A DNA stretch of 64,000 nt from Pagrus major (lineage: Eukaryota > Chordata > Actinopteri > Spariformes > Sparidae). Made by a program: the position numbers and the translations under genes. Shown here in pieces: positions 1 through 11,233 of the stretch. The stretch is from the NCBI RefSeq assembly GCF_040436345.1, contig NC_133224.1, forward strand, positions 15,902,144 to 15,966,143, in the 5' to 3' direction. Under the pieces are notes generated by a model. It saw only the letters and a list, made by a program, of their open reading frames with translations. It was not told where the DNA came from and ran no database searches. The stretch's first letter is position 1; each line of letters begins with the position of its first letter.

Positions 1-1920
1 TTTAGAGCCACTGGCGGAACGCATCAGGAATAGTAAGGATATACACGGCGTTACTTTAGGCAAGACCACTCACAAGATAGCATTATATGCTGACGACATT
101 TTACTTTTTTTTTCAAGTCCTGAGGTATCAGTCCCGGCCACTCTTTCAATTATCAACTCATTTGGCTTGATATCTGGCTACAAAGTAAATTACACAAAAT
201 CTGAGGCCATGCCCCTGGGGAACTACGGTAGCACCAGCCTAGATACAAATTTTCCGTTCAGATGGGCCACTTCAGGATTTGTTTATCTTGGTATTAAAGT
301 GTCACCTAATGTTGAGGACCTGGGGAGACTTAATCTGGTGCCTACAATCAGAACAGTTAAGAATGACCTTGAACGAACGAGGGGGCTTAGCCCTACCCAA
401 TCTGAGATTTTACAACTGGGCTTGCCACACCCGAATAGTCTGGGACTGGCTACAGTCTCATTTAAAATCCGACGCGGGTATTGACGAGTGGTTCTCCTCT
501 CCCTACTCCCTGCTGAGTAAACTCACTAATTATGGAAAAAAGAGATCACCAGACATTAAGCGTAACCCTATTATTTACAATACTATCAGAGTCTGGCGAG
601 ATATAACAAAACATTTTGGGGAAAACACTTCATCCTTTGCATTAACACCTCTGACTAGGAATGAAGAGTTCGCCCCAGGAATTAATAATAGTGTGTTTGA
701 TAGTTGGCATAAGAAAGGCATCAGGCTTATTTGGGACGTATACCAGGGTAATACACTGATGTCCTTTCAACAGCTTCAACAAAAATACAACATTGCATCT
801 GAACACTTTTATGGGTATCTTCAACTCCGTAGTTTTATTCTGTCAAAGGTGAAAAATCTCCACACAGGCACTCCCTCTCTCAGTGATATAGATTTATTTT
901 TACTGAATCGAAAAGACACAAGACATTTTCTCTCTCATTCCTATTCGCTGTTCTACTCCTTAGATCCATCAGATATAAGGACGGTGATACAGAAGTGGGA
1001 ACGTGATCTTGGTGGGCAATTTATCGAAGATGACTGGCATGAAGCAATAGTCTCTGCCAAAACCACATTTATCTGCAATCGAATGAGAGAAACTCAATAT
1101 AAGATACTTCATAGATCTCACATAACACCATTCATTCTTAACAAGATGGATAACCGGATCTCTCCCCTTTGCATCAAATGTAAATTATCTGTTGGGACAT
1201 ACATTCACTGTTTCTGGGAGTGCCGTTTGATTACAAGGTTTTGGAGCAATGTAGCCCAGGAATTGAGTAAAATTTTCTCACTTAAAGTTAAGAAGGATTC
1301 TGGCCTCTTCATATTAAGCTTGCCTTCAAAAACACTATCTCTGAGCAGATCAGATTTCAAACTTTGCGACAAACTTCTGTTTCTGGCTAGGAGATGTATT
1401 TTAAAACAGTGGATAAGTGACAGACCTCCAACTGTCACACAATGGTACCAAGAATTGTACAAAGTTTTACCCTTAGAAAGACTCACTGCGCGAATGAAAG
1501 GGGATGATAGTTTGTTTGAGGGAACATGGTCGGCCCTTCTGAGGTACTTACCCCCACCCCTCCGGGACACTGTAAACAAGGGGAGGTACACTTTAGACTG
1601 GAATATTCCCACTGGATGATGTATGTTATTATTCCTGTTACTGCCAGTCACTAGATCTCCCCTGTGTTGTTGTTGTTGTTATTTTTGCTTTTGCTTTGGT
1701 CTTATCTGACTATTTAATTGTATATGTATATTTTTGCTGTACTGATGGTTTTATTTAATTTAATTTATTTTGAAGACAGTCGTGAGCTACCTGAGGTCAT
1801 TTTGGTTTGGATGGTGGTTTATCTCCCTTCCTGTTTTGATATATTTGTGAATACAGAGAGCACTTGTATGTTAAATGTTTTGTTCTGATAAAAATCAATA
1901 AAAATCTATTTAAAAAAAAA
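1..1920 (+). mobile_element. L1-like LINE, 3' part of ORF2 plus 3' UTR and A-rich tail
   Basis: This is the 3' part of an L1-like retrotransposon, cut by the window edge. From base 2 the frame reads reverse transcriptase with an intact catalytic YADD at 86-97, followed by the usual segment containing SGYKVNYTKSEAM. Near 370-385 the reading jumps to the frame of 279-1619: the protein passes straight from NDLER to RGGLALPNLRFYNWA, so part of the RT thumb region is missing and the frame is shifted. The rest is the long L1 C-terminus, including a CxxC...H...C cluster (CIKCKLSVGTYIHCFWEC, about 1162-1215), and stops at 1617-1619. A T-rich 3' UTR follows, ending with ATCAATAAAAATC, an A run and a CA repeat (about 1885-1936). 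It cannot be autonomous because of the deletion. The L1 assignment is strong; the family is not resolved. Confidence 0.88.
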
Positions 1921-1939
1921 CACACACACACACACGCAA

Positions 1940-2225
1940 ACAAATACAGTCGGGATGGGTACAAAAACATTTCCAAGTCACTGAGCATCCCCAGAAGTTC
2001 AGTTACATTCATCATTAAGAAATGGAAGGAATCTGGCACATGTGTAAATCTGCCTAGAGCAGCCTGCTCTGAGTGACTGTGCAAGAAGGAGGCTAGTGAG
2101 GGAGGCCACCAAGACACCTATGACTACTCTGACAGAGTTAAAAGATTCAGCAGCTGAGATGGGAGATACTCTGCATACAACAACTGTTGCCCAGGTTCTT
2201 CACCAGTCAAAGCTTTATGGGAATA
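1940..2225 (+). mobile_element. Tc1-like transposase fragment (N-terminal helix-turn-helix region)
   Basis: A short remnant of a Tc1/mariner transposase. The first piece reads KNISKSLSIPRSSVTFIIKK followed by WKESGT, the second helix-turn-helix of Tc1 transposases and the start of the linker. After a frame change near 2075-2095 it continues as REATKTPMTTLTEL and ends with VAQVLHQSKLYG, the usual sequence just before the catalytic domain. The DDE domain and both terminal repeats are missing. It sits about 40 bp from the last exon of the KDZ-like gene on the other strand and may have truncated that gene's 3' end. Confidence 0.8.
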
Positions 2226-2265
2226 CTTTTTATAGGCACTGTATATACGTTTGCTTACATTATGG

Positions 2266-4960
2266 TTACTTACTGTTTAGCCATCGATAATGTGCTTTCT
2301 TGCGGAACCTTTCCGTTGACACAATGTCCTTAAATCGCTTGCATACAAGTGCAATCTTTCCAATTGCCTTGTCTCCTTCCATGAGGACGGTTTCTAGAAA
2401 TACTTCCTCAAGAAGTTCATCAAAGAGCTGTGCAGACAAATTCAAATAAAAAAAAAAAATTACTGCACCAACACATTACTTGAGTACTTCTCTGAATTAT
2501 AACAATGATGTACTTTGTACCTTTTAGCATGTATGTGGATGTGTTGGGTTGCACACAATGTCAGTGAATGACAATGATCTCTTATGAGTGGTAATTACTA
2601 TGCATGTAAAAATTGTAGTTATCATTGAATAATACAGTACCTCCTCAATCTGTTTCGTTGGAGGCGCTTTGGTTGTCTGCACACAACTTTGGTCTGGGGC
2701 AGTTCCACTTTCTGACCTGCCAAGTCATGGAAAAGGCTTTAAGTTTATTTGTGGAAGCTTGAATATGTAACTGCAATACGTGAACTCTTTAGTGATAAGT
2801 GGAGAAACACGACATGTACACTAGTGGTGTGATGATACACTCAGCTCATGAGAGAGACAATACATGATATTGGGTTCACGGGAATGATACATTTTTTTAA
2901 ACACTTTTTGTAAAGAGAACTTCTATGATGAAATAAGTTACTGGAAAAATAGTGTTTTCACAACATGCAAAACAATGCATTGTGAAATGTTTGAACTAGT
3001 TATTATCTTGTAATGAACGTCATTTCATTTCTAATTTGACTAATGACTGAGTTTGAATTATCATATGCAGTAAAAGACACGAACAATATGTAAGAACTGT
3101 CAAAGGTTTTGCCACAAACTCAACTGACTGGCTTGTTTCCTGTATGATTTCTCACGATTTTTCTTCAGATCTTATGAGTGTGCATGAACTATGTATGAGC
3201 TTCTAAAGTCTAATTTAAGTGGTGTGTGACCTTGTTTTTGAACTCCTTTCCATAAATTCTCCGTCTGCAGTAAAACATTAACCATTTTCAAGTCATTTGT
3301 GAGCGTTGTCTGGACTCAATGTTTTCTTTATGGTAGAGAGCTATGGTGGCTCTGTGGGTGTCTTAGCATAGTGCTCGTGTTAGCCGCAACGGCTAACACG
3401 AGGCTATTTTTTAGCGCTTGCTTTAACACTAGAAGGGCCGTAATTCCAAAACTACTAGAACGGCCGTAAACGATCATTTTGACCGCTAGATTTTCAACTC
3501 TATAATCTCTCGTGTAAATACCCAATTGAGTGATGAATGCATTCATTGTGTCATGGTATTTTTTTAAAAAAAGAAATAACACCAAAATGTACATTGTAAT
3601 AGTGCTTACATCTTGTTCCTGTCTTGTCTGTCGCTCTTTCGCCGCTTAGTGTTTCCACAAAGTACCCTAAATGCTGCCAGGTGAACGTCAGACTCCGCTA
3701 TGCTGGCTGCTGCTCTGCGTTTGTTCTGTACTGATATCGTGACACAGTTTTTAACCTCATATCGTCACAATTTTATATCGCGAGATCTCATGGCACAAGA
3801 TGGTTGTTGATCACTATATTGATTTGTGACATTTTTGATGCTGCAATAATGACATTGCTAAATCTATTAGAAAATGACAGACATTATTTTCTTCAAAATT
3901 GCTCTAGGGGCTTCTGTTAGAAATTCAAAATGTTGTTTTTTTCTTTTGAGATGTGTAGTTTTGTGCCAGTTTTACAAATATTGACACTTTTACACAGTTA
4001 ATGTATTTATACAAAAATGGACTACTGTTATCAAATATCCACTTGATTTGACAAATTTGGATGGGTAAGGCTACATAAATAGAAGACAGATTTGAAATAT
4101 TGCCCACCTATGCTTTACCACTCACTAGAATCTTTGTTTCACTACCAAATACTGTTTCTTTATGCTATTACATTACCATTCCATCTTGTTTTTACCGGAA
4201 GGTGGTGCTTAGCAGAATACATTCTGCTTCATACCGGCAGATGCTGAACCGCTGTGTCAGCCACCCGATGTTCACCTGGAACAATTTTTTTTAAATTTGT
4301 TATTGTGGTTTTATTATGTCACAATTCAATTTAATCCACGGGCAAGAAATAATTAACTTTTTATTTGTCTAATTTGGACACAAAAGTTTATGTTTAACTT
4401 ACCTCTGGCAAAATGACTTCATTTAAGTAGGCATCTCTATCAGCAGGAGCCACTTGTTTGGCAACAAGCCCTTCTAACCTGGCAAGGAGTTCTCCTGTCT
4501 GAAATATTGATAATGACAACATTAATATTTGCCTTTATTTTCAGATTGTATGTATTTCATACGTAGAGACACCATGAACTTGTTTTTTTTACTTTTCAGG
4601 TGTTTATTAACATATTAGCATTAAATGCATGCATAATCTTTACCTTTATGTCGTCAAAAACAGACAGGTGCTCAGCATAGTATGCTTTTAGTGTCGGGTC
4701 AAATCCTGTGTTTCTGAACAGGTACACTCTGTTTGACAGAATGACACCTGACAGAAGATCTATCTCCAAACACTGAGAATACCAAATAGTTTAAACAGTC
4801 CAAATACCTTTAAAAAGCAACATGTCAGGTTTGAAAAAGGATGTCATTATTCTTTCAAACCAAACACCAAACCCATTTAAAAAAAGGAAATTCTTTCAGT
4901 AATACCTTGATCTCTTTGTCAGTCAAAATGCTGTCTGCCTGGGTGGATTCCACAATATCC
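2266..4960 (-). CDS. Exons 22-27 of the KDZ-like gene: C-terminal tail
   Basis: Six phase-compatible exons: 4906-4960 (DIVESTQADSILTDKEIK), 4644-4772 (CLEIDLLSGVILSNRVYLFR), 4403-4498 (TGELLARLEGLVAKQVAPAD), 4196-4275 (VNIGWLTQRFSICRYEAE), 2641-2716 (SESGTAPDQSCVQTTK) and 2266-2427. The last reads LFDELLEEVFLETVLMEGDK, then KIALVCKRFKDIVS, somewhat like the tail of an F-box, and ends RWLNSK-stop at 2266-2268. An alternative donor (A|GTAAGT, 2269-2273) overlaps the stop, so further exons may once have existed beyond the Tc1 and L1 scraps. No function is recognised. Confidence 0.6.
3374..3402. repeat. Perfect 12-bp inverted repeat with 5-nt loop
   Basis: CTCGTGTTAGCC, loop GCAAC, GGCTAACACGAG, within the 1.5-kb intron between exons 25 and 26 of the KDZ-like gene. 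Just downstream (3429-3470) the motif CTAGAA(G/C)GGCCGTAA occurs twice. It may be the remains of a small inverted-repeat transposon. Confidence 0.7.
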
Positions 4961-5257
4961 CTGCAAGAATTAAAAGCATGAACTATGAGGTCAGCTTTTA
5001 ATTGTAATACAGCAAAGACATTTATCTTAAAAAATGTTCCTAATTGACTTTTGAGCTGGAGGAAAGCACTTTAAAACATTGAAATTTCGTACTACTAACA
5101 CAATTAAAAAACATCACTGTTAGACAAATTATGGACTGTCATGTTTCGTACAGTAATGAAAGAGAACGATAAAATTACAGCAAGTTCTTTGAGTTAGTAA
5201 TTATTTCTAATTTTTTTAGGTTAGTTAATAGAACAGGAGCATGTGTCATATACTTAC

Positions 5258-5932
5258 AGATATGTACTCATGTCACGATTACAACCACAATGGAACTCTT
5301 TGGTGGCCACGTCTCCATGCACACCTGCACATTCAAAGTGGATCCAACCTCCACAGCCTTTACACTCGAGCCAAGAATATGTTTTAACTTGACTGTGTAG
5401 TGTTCTACAAGACAAATTGAAACAAACAGTCTATCAGCTTATTTGACTATATTTACCATAAAACCGTAGAGACCTTAATTATGCTCTACTTTTGTAAGAA
5501 ACACCTGGCATGCATCATTACACAAAGGCTGCATATTGCTGTTCGATTTCTTTCTTCAATACCTCTTTGTGCCAGTTACCCGCTGAAACACACAGGCTTG
5601 TTTTTTCCAGGCTAAGCAATGACAGTTGGAGTCGCTTTCTTTTTTTTCCTGTTGGTGAATCCTGGCCTCCTCATTTTTTATTTTTTGGAGGTCTTCTTTG
5701 GTGTGTGGGAAAGTCTTTGTGAATGACAAAAAAACCCAAAACAAACAAAAAAACATTACTCTGAATTCTCTTTGTGTAAACATTGGCTTTAAGCCAAAAG
5801 TTTAATATATCTGACCTGAACACTCAGGCCTCTTATCATCTCAGCCGCATTGTGTCTCCTTAGAGTTCGACACTGGTTGAGGGAGAGATCGTCATTGCTG
5901 ACATCTCTGTTTTGGACCTCATTCTCAGCTGC
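5258..5932 (-). CDS. Exons 19-21 of the KDZ-like gene: post-protease helices and PHD-like zinc finger
   Basis: Exon 19 (5816-5932) encodes AAENEVQNRDVSNDDLSLNQ and RRHNAAEMIRGLS, typical helices after a Ulp1 core. Exon 20 (5563-5714, ends phase 2 at AG|GTATT) is lysine/glutamate-rich and starts a cysteine cluster (NCHCLAWKKQACVFQR). Exon 21 (5258-5404) gives WLECKGCGGWIHFECAGV and FHCGCN, the second half of a PHD-type finger with its W-x-H-x-x-C core. Together the cysteines and histidine (CxC...C...CxxC...H..C...CxC) fit a PHD-like zinc-binding fold, which in other proteins reads histone tails. Exact ligand pairing is uncertain. Confidence 0.65.
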
Positions 5933-6053
5933 CTTTTTTGGGATAAAAACATAGTCACAGAAGGCATACAAGACAATTATTTCTTGTTGTCATCCTGTTT
6001 GTGTGTTTTACAAATGATGAAATCTCCTAACAAAGCTTAAAGAGTTTACTTAC

Positions 6054-7064
6054 TGAGCACACAAAGATACCGCAGTTATCATGGTCTCGCTGCCTCCACT
6101 GCTTTGGGAACGTGACCTTCCATCCCTTGAGTCCTCCGTGGTTTCTGAAAACATTACTTTAATAACAAAACAGAAGGGGTCACATGTCTATGACAGTAAT
6201 TCCCTTGCCTAAATTTTGTAACCACACTCTGAATTTTGTGTCTTAACTTCTCACCTCAGAAGAGCCATGTCGTCATCTGCCATTGTTGTGTGAATCCTCA
6301 AAGAATTGTACAATCTGAATTCTTTCTTTGAATAGTCTAGTACCTAATTCATAAAGATACCAGAAGCACATATATCTGCAGTTACATCTTTTGTTTGTTT
6401 TTTGAAACTCCCCTTTAGTAACTCATAAAATGTCTAACATTACACTTAATATTTATGTTATTTATTAATATTAGTGTTAAAAATGTCTTGCATAGTATTT
6501 GAAATATAGCATCATATGTTTATTGCATTCTTAATTCTGAATGCATCTTTGGGTGGTAATTTTAATACTACTTTGGCAGTATAATAATTACAGTGATATA
6601 CATGTGTTTAACAACATTTTTATGACATGGTTGATGTGCTGTAATGTTGGCCTACCCAAAGAATAAAGTGGTTTCCAGTCTCAGGAGTGCTGTGGCCCAC
6701 AAGCCTTGGCAGAAATATTCGTTCTGCGATCTAGTGCGGTGGAGACAATAGTGATTTCAGTATTAAATGTCCATGATAAAAAGACAGATTGTAAAGACAC
6801 TGTATCTTTCAAGAATGGCAAAAGTGTTTGACAGTGTTGTCCTGGACATGGCCATGTGTTATCCACTCCCGACTCCACAGAATGTAGTCAAAGTGAGCCA
6901 AACTCACAGACTGTGCGGTGGGGATAAAGGTTTATAAGTGTTACTTTTTCCTAGCTTTATTGAGGATGTTGTGTTTGTTCAGAATTGACCAAAAACATAC
7001 ACACAAGTACTTCATATTACCTTACTGCAGCCCTGTGTAATCTGTGCCACTCTGAAATTGACAG
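6054..7064 (-). CDS. Exons 14-18 of the KDZ-like gene: Ulp1/SENP-type cysteine protease domain
   Basis: Exons 16 (6656-6730), 17 (6255-6343) and 18 (6054-6144) join in phase and spell the C48 protease core. ERIFLPRLV and GNHFILW give the catalytic His box; VLDYSKKEFRLYNSLRIH gives the beta-strand and the position where family members usually have Asp (here Asn, LYNSL). WKVTFPKQW gives the oxyanion Gln, and RDHDNCGIFVCS the nucleophile Cys. Exons 14 (7026-7064) and 15 (about 6848-6910, SLAHFDYILW) between WLTDD and the His box are less sure, and exon 15 lacks a good donor. Ulp1-like domains process SUMO/ubiquitin-like modifiers and are a recurrent partner domain in eukaryotic transposases. Confidence 0.7.
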
Positions 7065-7245
7065 CTTGAATAAAAAAGATGGTGATATAAGTTTTTGCAG
7101 GATTTAGCACACAAAAATTTGCACCATACACTTGAGTGCACACTGACATGAGCCACAGCATTTGTCTTTAGTCAGACAGCATGTCTGACTGTAAACATAT
7201 ACGTTTTAATAGATTTAATAATGTTAACAGTACTGTCATACTCAC

Positions 7246-7647
7246 ATCATCTGTCAGCCACGGCATCATCAATGAGGTGTCCTCCAGTAAATCCAGAGAG
7301 CAAACACTCTTCATGTCTTTTATTGAAATCTGGAACTTTCTCCCAATTTTGGTCAAAACTTGATTTTCGTCCCGAGATCCAGTTAGAAGACTTTTCAAAG
7401 TGCTCTACAAACAGCAGTGCTTTCTATTAGCTTATACAATTCATAATAATTATGGAAGTACAAAATGACAAAAGTTATGTTCACATTGTACTTATTTTAA
7501 AACTGGATTTTTGTGAAAAACATCAGATGCAGCTACTAACCTTGTCCTCTTCAGAGATGCTGTAGTTGCTGGCCTGGAAAGTGCTGCCTGGGACCTTGTC
7601 TGCTGGAACAGCAGTAGGTGGCAGTGTCACACTGCCAGATGTCTTAA
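7246..7647 (-). CDS. Exons 12-13 of the KDZ-like gene: linker and start of the Ulp1-type domain
   Basis: Exon 12 (7541-7647, 107 nt) reads VKTSGSVTLPPTAVPADKVP then SNYSISEEDK, a low-complexity linker. Exon 13 (7246-7404, 159 nt, phase 0 to 0) reads STLKSLLTGSRDENQVLTKI, then SVCSLDLLEDTSL and PWLTDD. The last part matches the WLxD(D/E) box that opens Ulp1/SENP (C48) protease domains. A TA dinucleotide run at about 7651-7669 lies just upstream of exon 12's acceptor. Confidence 0.68.
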
Positions 7648-7946
7648 CTGAAAATATATATATATATATCGAAAGGCATATATTACTGTCTTTTGTCTTT
7701 ACACCTGGATAAAGGCACTATTCCTTAACACCAGCGTTATTTATAATGTAAAGGGTCTATTGCATGCCCTCGGTTGTTAAATAATGGAAGAGCAATGCAA
7801 TAGGGTGCATCCTGTGTGCTGTGATCACAAAAATACAAATACTTTTAAGTTGTGTGACATAGTGTCACAATGTTTTGTGTAATACAACTCCTATATTTCT
7901 AGTCACATATACTAAACACACCACTGTCGAAAACATGTAAACAAAC

Positions 7947-8627
7947 CTGAAGACCTGAAGACCAGTGTGCCCAGCGGACCCAATGTCAGGGGCACGGATG
8001 ACTGTTTTGTGATGTCATCAAGGAATTTCTTGTTAATGCTGCAGTTGTGCATCTCCAAAAGAATCCTGGCTGTTTGTTTGAAATGTACTTCTTTCATTTG
8101 AGTAAGCGAGTACCTGGTAGCTGCTAACTCGCGATTCAGCTGTTCTGCTACGGATGAATTGATTTTGGAGCGTAAATTGGGGCACAAGTTCAAACTCCTT
8201 AGGCTTTCCTCTGGTCTCTTCTGGTTCTTCTGGTGGAAACGGTCGTACAATGCATACCTCTCTGTGGTTTTGGTAACTGGATGTGGCAATATCCATGGAT
8301 TATATTTTTCTGCTGGTAGTTGTAAGGGGTGATGTGTATTGATGTTTTTTACCCAGGCCATTTCAATTTGGAGCTTCTTCTCTGCTGCGCTTGCCAAATT
8401 CTCCTTGGTTGGTTGACATAATCGCCCTTCATTTGGCTGGAAGAACAATTGCTGGCTGCGATTGTTCATGTGTCTGGCAACTTGGCCTGACACATCCGAG
8501 ATGAAGCATGTCGGGAATGCTATAAAACTGAGCAAACCATCAACATGGTCCCTGGCTGACTCAGTCCAAAACAGAAAGTTCAAATAATAAACCACTCCAT
8601 GAGGGCAAGAGAAATGCAATACACCAC
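7947..8627 (-). CDS. Exon 11 of the KDZ-like gene: main transposase (RNase H-like) domain
   Basis: The largest intact exon, 681 nt, phase 1 to 1, open throughout. It starts GGVLHFSCPHGVVYYLNFLF and contains DHVDGLLSF, FPTCFISDVSGQVARHMNNR, GRLCQP, RYALYDRFHQKN, LRSKINSSVAEQLNRELA and an NCSINKKFLDD tail. The CPHGVVY, D-x-A/V-H..., DRFHxxN and NSxxAEQLN motifs are what I recall as core signatures of this teleost family; by analogy with KDZ transposases, D in SDVSG and E in VAEQLN would be catalytic. No lesion is present. Whether it still cuts DNA cannot be judged from sequence. Confidence 0.75.
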
Positions 8628-8713
8628 CTGTAAATAATAAAAGAAAGCATAAGCATAGAAAAAAGACCAACAAGACATAATCATTTTAAAGACATCTCAT
8701 TTTGAAGTCTAAC

Positions 8714-9152
8714 CTCCAGTCTTTTGCAGCTTCAAAAAAAGTTTTGGATACATGTCCTTGAAGTTGAGGAGCTCCTCCAACCTATTCACGAGGTCAGTGA
8801 TGGATCCCTCATCACTGACACCAAGTGCATGACAGGCCTCTTGCAGGTCTTTCTTTTGAGGCTGTGGGTGTTTTGGACAGTATGTTTTTTTTTTAATTCT
8901 TTAGACAATATAAATGATGACAATAACTACTAACATTTTCAATATAACACACCTTCTTTGATTGAAGCAGGCACAGAATGGTGTCTTCATCCAACTCTTT
9001 TGCTGGCACATTTGAATCTTCTTTTCTTTTTTTCATGCCTTTCTTTGCCTCTGTTTTTGGAAGTGTGTCCTCCTTTCTCACATCCTCCCCCATCCAAGGA
9101 GCCAATGTTGAGTACGATGTCTTGGACTCATATGGGTTTCTCGTTTATGTAC
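8714..9152 (-). CDS. Exons 9-10 of the KDZ-like gene: charged linker and SAP-like segment; exon 9 has a TAA
   Basis: Exon 9 (8953-9152, 200 nt, phase 1 to 0) reads G-T-stop-T-R-N-P-Y-E-S-K and then open sequence (SYSTLAPWMGED, a lysine-rich tract, DEDTILCLLQSKK). The stop (9145-9147) is the third codon and cannot be avoided with the consensus acceptor CCCCAG at the required phase. Exon 10 (8714-8861, phase 0 to 1) reads KKDLQEACHALGVSDEGSIT then DLVNRLEELL, a helix-turn-helix with the look of a SAP DNA-binding motif; SAP domains occur in KDZ-type transposases. SAP assignment is by pattern only. Confidence 0.65.
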
Positions 9153-10485
9153 CTGGGGATATTTTTAAATGATAAACACAAGTTTCATTAACATTAACAA
9201 TATACTCTATCTAATTTACAGATATGCAGGCCTGTGTAATGCTTGTGATATGTAAAACCAAACTGCCAAACCAACCCAAATCATACTGTTTTCCTGGTTA
9301 CTCTGAATAACGCATTTTTTCTGTAGCTCACTCACAGTCCTGGCTACTTTGACGAAACTTATAATGCACAATAAGTGACATTTTAAATGAGGGAAAATAT
9401 TTAAATCCCCTCAAAGAACTAACAACACAGAAGACAGCACCTTGGGTCCCAAAAATAAAATGTAAGTCAGTACATGTACAGTAAGCCGACAGAAAAATCA
9501 TGTCTTCATTACTACAAAATATGAAATTGGGCTGATTTTAAATGACCATTTATAGCAAAAAGTGTACTGGAAGCATTCATGATCGGAATTGTAGGGCTTT
9601 ATTGCTGTGGACTGATGACTGTGATCTGTATGCACTTTTTATATCAAATGAATTATGTGAAAAACAGTTTACTCTAGACAGAACTGCTAACTTAAGGGTA
9701 TACTCCCTCTTGTGGCATAAGCGAGCAACAATGTGGCGCCTTAAACTTTTATAACAGGTATGTATGTTCCTGTCTAGCTTTAATTATAGTTTTGGCCACA
9801 GGACAGGCAAGTGATGACAGATCAGTGTGAATTTTCTGTGCAGGCCATTCAGTTCTTATGGATGCAGACTTAAAATAAAAATGAAGGTTGTGGGTGAAAA
9901 GTCAAAAAATCGATTCTTACCCTACAAAATCTATTTTGTATTTTGTGAAAATGCGTGGATACCCCCAAATCATATTGGGTGACAAACCATAATTAAAAGA
10001 AGGTTTTCCAGTTTTCATTTCAGAATAGGCAATTGATAGTTCTGAAGGTACACAGATTAGCAATTAATAACATTACAAAAAAAAACTGTTCAAGTTGACT
10101 TGGAGCTTACAAAAACATATCAAAGTTATGCCAAAAGTGTTTTCAATTTTCTGTGCAAGAACAACGTAAATGTTAACAGTTTGACAAATCAATCCCCTTT
10201 CCTTGGGTCATGGACAGGCAAGATTGTTTTTGTTTTCAATACAATTTGGGTCAATCTGCTCCTAAACATTAACATTTACATTCAAATCTCCTATCACAGT
10301 GGATAATGTTATTAATTTCCTTTCATCAATAGTGTGTGCAAGGTCACAAACCACATTTACATTTTTAAATAGTATGGATTTAAGTCCTGCAAAGAATGCA
10401 AAAGTATGTGCGGAGTAGTAGTTTGTAGAAACTTTTTTACTCTAATTGTAAAGCCAAGCTCATGGAAATGATGCAAGAAACTAAC

Positions 10486-10933
10486 CTGATATAAACCCCT
10501 CAGTGATCATTTCCTTGTCTAGCTGTGTCCATGCGCTCTTGATGTTGATGTTGAGGTCTTCATCTGTGAGTACCTCTAGATCAGGCCTCTTAAATGTAGA
10601 GACTGCAAAAAGTCATCATATTAGCAACAGCAGTGTAGAATTATATCAACAATAGCTCTTCTTGATAATTAGCATAATTGTAAACATCACTAAGTTTAGT
10701 TAGATGTTCATGTATATGCTGTAGGCTCACCCGGTATGTCAAAGGCTACCTTCCAGTTTGCATCTGCAATTATAACTGGAGGGCAGTCACCACACCGGTA
10801 GCAACTGAACTTGAAATGTCAAGTCTGTCAATGACAGAAAGTGATGAAAAGCTCTTCTGACCGCTTGGTGGTGGAAACGGTTGTCATTGAAGAATGACAG
10901 GGTTGAGAGCATTCGTCCAGGAGCGGTTTTGTT
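10486..10933 (-). CDS. Exons 7-8 of the KDZ-like gene, start of the catalytic core; exon 7 frameshifted
   Basis: Exon 7 (10731-10933) begins NKTAPGRMLSTLSFFNDNRF and reads through LTDLTFQ; about 10830-10850 the plausible reading moves to another frame giving FKFSCYRCGDCPPVIIADAN and WKVAFDIP. The exon is 203 nt, whereas phase 0 in and phase 1 out requires 202 or 205, so a small indel is present. CxxCGxxPPVxIxD is the expected zinc ribbon plus first acidic residue of the RNase H-like core. Exon 8 (10486-10602, phase 1 to 1) encodes VSTFKRPDLEVLTDEDLNIN, a charged helical linker. Both exons have consensus splice sites. Confidence 0.68.
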
Positions 10934-11233
10934 CTGAGAAATACATAAAAACCTGAGTCAAAAAAATATGTCTAATTGCTCTTGTCACACACAACAGTCC
11001 TGAGACATTACTTTTCTGTTACCAATAACCTCAACAACCAATTAAAATTTTGATTAAGTACATTTAATGATGTCATAACACGTAAATAATTTTATATTGT
11101 CTAATTTCAATGAAAAGTAGCTGAAAATAAAGACCAAAGGCCCCTGGCAGTAGTTCATCATTATTTGCATGACAGATATAGAAAATTCATATTACGTTGA
11201 ATACAGATTTTCACTCTAAATAATAACACTTAC

